DNA of 16,361 nt, taken from positions 1-16,361 of the forward strand of contig JBBSPE010000101.1 in the NCBI GenBank assembly GCA_038259155.1. The letters are read 5' to 3'. Both the position numbers and the translations under genes were made by a program. The notes beneath the pieces were generated by a model. That model saw only the letters and a program-made list of their open reading frames with translations, had not been told where the DNA came from and made no database searches. Positions 14,894 to 16,361 of this stretch are shown piece by piece; positions within the stretch are counted from its first letter, which is position 1; every line of letters starts with the position of its first letter. This stretch comes from JAABRT01 sp038259155 (GTDB lineage Bacteria; Gemmatimonadota; Gemmatimonadetes; Gemmatimonadales; Gemmatimonadaceae).

Positions 14894-15340
14894 ATGCCCA
14901 CGTTTCGAGAGACGCCGTACGGTGCCTTCAACTTTCTTGTCAGTCTGGGCGACGCAGATGCGAATGAGGTGGCGGCCGGCTTCACCGAGGTCAGTGGCCT
15001 CGATCAATCCGTCGACGTGATCGAGTATCGCGCCGGCAACGACAGGACACTCGCGCGTCGGTTGCTGCCCGGCTTGGCCCGACCAATCACGGTGTCGCTG
15101 AAACGCGGCGTGATCGGCGATCCTTCGTTGCAGGAGTGGATCAATACCGTACTCGCCGGCAGCGCCGAGCGGCGCGACGTCACCGTCCAGCTGCTTGATG
15201 AGGGTCGCAATCCCGTGCAGCAGTGGCGGTTGCGACGGGCCATGCCGGTGAAGTTGCGGGGACCCATGCTGAACGCCACCGCAAACGAAGTGGCAGTGGA
15301 AGAACTTGTGCTGATGGCGGAATCGCTCAGCGTGGAGTAG
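14894..15340 (+). CDS. gp19-like contractile-tail tube protein, second of pair
   Basis: A 148-residue tail-tube protein of the T4 gp19 family (Pvc1/Afp1-like in injection systems), predicted to form hexameric rings that stack into the inner tube. The match is close to the family consensus: YGAFNFLVSLGDAD, GFTEVSGLDQSVDVIEYRAG (29-48), LPGLARPITVSLKRGV (58-73), LQEWIN, the VTVQLLDEG strand, QQWRLRRAMPVKLRGPMLNA and NEVAVEELVLMAESL at the end. There is no signal peptide, in keeping with assembly in the cytoplasm. The C-terminal 30 residues align directly with those of the preceding gene, so the pair are paralogues, as in contractile injection systems that use two or more tube proteins. The stop is only 3 bp from the stop of the convergent HAD gene. 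No sheath, baseplate, VgrG-like spike or AAA+ ATPase gene is in the window. Confidence 0.88.
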   Translation: MPTFRETPYGAFNFLVSLGDADANEVAAGFTEVSGLDQSVDVIEYRAGNDRTLARRLLPGLARPITVSLKRGVIGDPSLQEWINTVLAGSAERRDVTVQLLDEGRNPVQQWRLRRAMPVKLRGPMLNATANEVAVEELVLMAESLSVE

Positions 15341-15343
15341 TCG

Positions 15344-16069
15344 TCAGCTCGTGTGTCGCTTCCCGTCACGCACCCATTCCTGCAGCAGCGGCACCGCGCC
15401 CTCGAGCGAATCGAATACGCCGTGCACGCGCTGCAGCACCGCGTCGGGCAACGGCTTGAGGTCGGGCACCGCCACCGCGCGCATCCCTGCCGCCATGGCT
15501 GCCTCAAGTCCGAGATCGCTGTCTTCAAGCGCCGCGCACCGCGCCGGCGGGATGCCCAGGCGGGCGGCGGCTTCGAGATAGATGTCGGGCGCGGGCTTGG
15601 ACCGCTCCACCTGATCGCCCGAGACCACGATCTGAAAGCGGTCGCTCAAGCCGGCGAGCGCGAGCTTCTTTGCCGCACCCGCCGAGAGCGTGCTCGTCGC
15701 GATTGCCACCGGTAGCTCGGCCTCGTCCAGCCAGTCAAGCAGGATCTGGAGGCCTGGCTTGCGGAGTGTCTCGGGGCTGCTGTCGTCCAGGAGCGCGTAG
15801 TAATGGGCAGCGTGACGCGCGTAGAGCTCCTGAATGGGGAACGCGTCACCGAGCGCCGCGCGGAACTCTGCCTCCACCTCGGGGCGACGACGACCGATGA
15901 TGGTGGTGAGCGCTGTGATGGGAAGCTCCACCCCCAGATCGGCGGCGCCGGCCAGCCACGAGCGGCGTGAGAGCCGCTCGGTATCGAGCATGAGCCCGTC
16001 CATGTCGAAAATCACGGCGTCAAGCGGCGTTCCGGCGAAGTCGAGGGTGCTCTCTGCGGCAGATTGCAT
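15344..16069 (-). CDS. HAD-superfamily hydrolase, beta-phosphoglucomutase-like
   Basis: A 241-residue HAD subfamily IA protein, probably a phosphatase or sugar-phosphate mutase acting through an aspartyl-phosphate. Motif I is VIFDMDGLMLDTE (19-31) with nucleophile Asp22 and acid/base Asp24. The alpha-helical cap spans about 32-100 (WLAGAADLGV...). Motif II is IATSTLS (123-129), motif III SKPAPDIY with Lys158, and motif IV LEDSDLGLEAA (181-191), which supplies Mg2+-binding acidic residues. The presence of Asp24 and the ED-S-LG form suit the beta-phosphoglucomutase/phosphatase-like group. No signal peptide is present. The ATG at 16069 is chosen because the domain begins shortly after; the frame is open to 16222 but that extension is Arg/Cys-rich and unlike the family. 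The physiological substrate is not readable, and context gives no hint. Confidence 0.92.
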   Translation of the reverse strand: MQSAAESTLDFAGTPLDAVIFDMDGLMLDTERLSRRSWLAGAADLGVELPITALTTIIGRRRPEVEAEFRAALGDAFPIQELYARHAAHYYALLDDSSPETLRKPGLQILLDWLDEAELPVAIATSTLSAGAAKKLALAGLSDRFQIVVSGDQVERSKPAPDIYLEAAARLGIPPARCAALEDSDLGLEAAMAAGMRAVAVPDLKPLPDAVLQRVHGVFDSLEGAVPLLQEWVRDGKRHTS

Positions 16070-16224
16070 GCCGACAAGGTATCGACAGCGCAGGCGGTGT
16101 CGTGCCGCGGCCTGTGCATTGGGCGCGACTCTCAGGTGACAGTTGGCCGTCCACCAGCGCGGACACCGCAATCGCCTCAAATCGCGTAAGTGCTTGTCCC
16201 ACTTGCATGTGACTCGCGGCACGG

Positions 16225-16250
16225 TTGATGCAAATACTATCGAATACAGT
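16225..16250 (+). promoter_or_regulatory. AT-rich island, possible promoter of the last gene
   Basis: In a 210-bp divergent spacer (16070-16279) there is a distinct AT-rich pocket. It contains TTGATG (16225-16230), TACTAT (16235-16240) and TACAGT (16245-16250), 30-55 bp before the ATG at 16280. The composition contrast with the surrounding high-GC DNA suggests a melting region, but no pair has normal 16-18-bp spacing, so exact boxes cannot be assigned. Confidence 0.3.
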
Positions 16251-16279
16251 TGTCTGCGTGTCCCCCACCGGAGTCGCCC

Positions 16280-16361
16280 ATGTCCCGACGATTCGCTGCT
16301 GCTGGCTGGGCGTTTCCGCTCGCCGCCTTCGTCCTCGCCCTCACACCCGCCGCCGCGCTCA
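16280..16361 (+). CDS. Exported protein, N-terminal fragment
   Basis: The 5' end of a gene that runs out of the window. The visible 27 residues are MSRRFAAAGWAFPLAAFVLA followed by LTPAAAL: two Arg, a hydrophobic core and an Ala-rich end, which is a typical Sec signal peptide. GGAG at 16270-16273 lies six bases before the ATG and supports the start. The mature domain lies outside the window, so no function can be assigned. It is divergent from the HAD gene. Confidence 0.65.
   Translation, partial: MSRRFAAAGWAFPLAAFVLALTPAAAL

Noticed and set aside
16188..16204. 5-bp inverted repeat AAGTG...CACTT before the last gene
   Set aside because: Arms are too short to stand out from chance, and no regulator is identifiable.

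Overview
The window is high-GC DNA (roughly two thirds G+C by eye) packed with genes on both strands. It looks like the chromosome of a free-living diderm bacterium with much signalling and envelope biology. The mixture of a zinc-ribbon Ser/Thr kinase with a membrane span and Pro/Thr-rich tail, an ankyrin protein, calpain-like and class C beta-lactamase-like proteins, and weak or absent Shine-Dalgarno sites is what I would expect of Gemmatimonadota. That placement is inference only; no rRNA or phylogenetic marker is present. I see no tRNA, rRNA, CRISPR array, insertion sequence or integrase.

Layout. Positions 1-227 (+) hold the tail of a calpain-family cysteine protease, cut by the window edge. 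It converges on an ankyrin-repeat protein (262-1932, -). A divergent spacer with an 11-bp inverted repeat separates that gene from a stand-alone 5'-3' exonuclease/FEN-like protein (2155-3045, +). Three minus-strand genes follow in reading order: an AlkZ/YcaQ-like winged-helix protein (5397-4300), a TauE/SafE permease (4239-3418) and a DUF1634 membrane protein (3418-3071, overlapping by 1 nt). A dicarboxylate/amino-acid:cation symporter runs the other way (5518-6837, +) and converges on a small lipoprotein with an I9 inhibitor-like domain (6889-7320, -).

A 339-bp divergent spacer precedes a large transmembrane Ser/Thr kinase (7660-10257, +). It has a zinc ribbon, kinase, two Ig-like (BIG2-type) domains, one membrane span and an NTF2-like tail. 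It ends facing a compact envelope operon on the minus strand: a YkuD_2-type L,D-transpeptidase (14262-13582), a YcbB-type L,D-transpeptidase lipoprotein (13564-12005) and a class C beta-lactamase-like serine hydrolase (11965-10439). Divergent from it is a two-gene cassette (14416-14853 and 14894-15340, +) encoding two gp19-type contractile-tail tube proteins, with no sheath, baseplate, spike or ATPase gene beside them. The cassette faces a HAD hydrolase (16069-15344, -). The window closes with the signal-peptide start of another exported protein (16280 onward, +).

How the parts may work together. The clearest functional unit is the cell-wall operon: two unrelated-subfamily L,D-transpeptidases that can make or remodel 3-3 crosslinks or lipoprotein links, plus a penicillin-binding-fold hydrolase. 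TauE/SafE with DUF1634 is a recurrent pair for anion or sulfur-compound export. The most unusual items are the orphan tube-protein pair and the kinase whose Ig-like domains are predicted to lie on the cytoplasmic side of the membrane.
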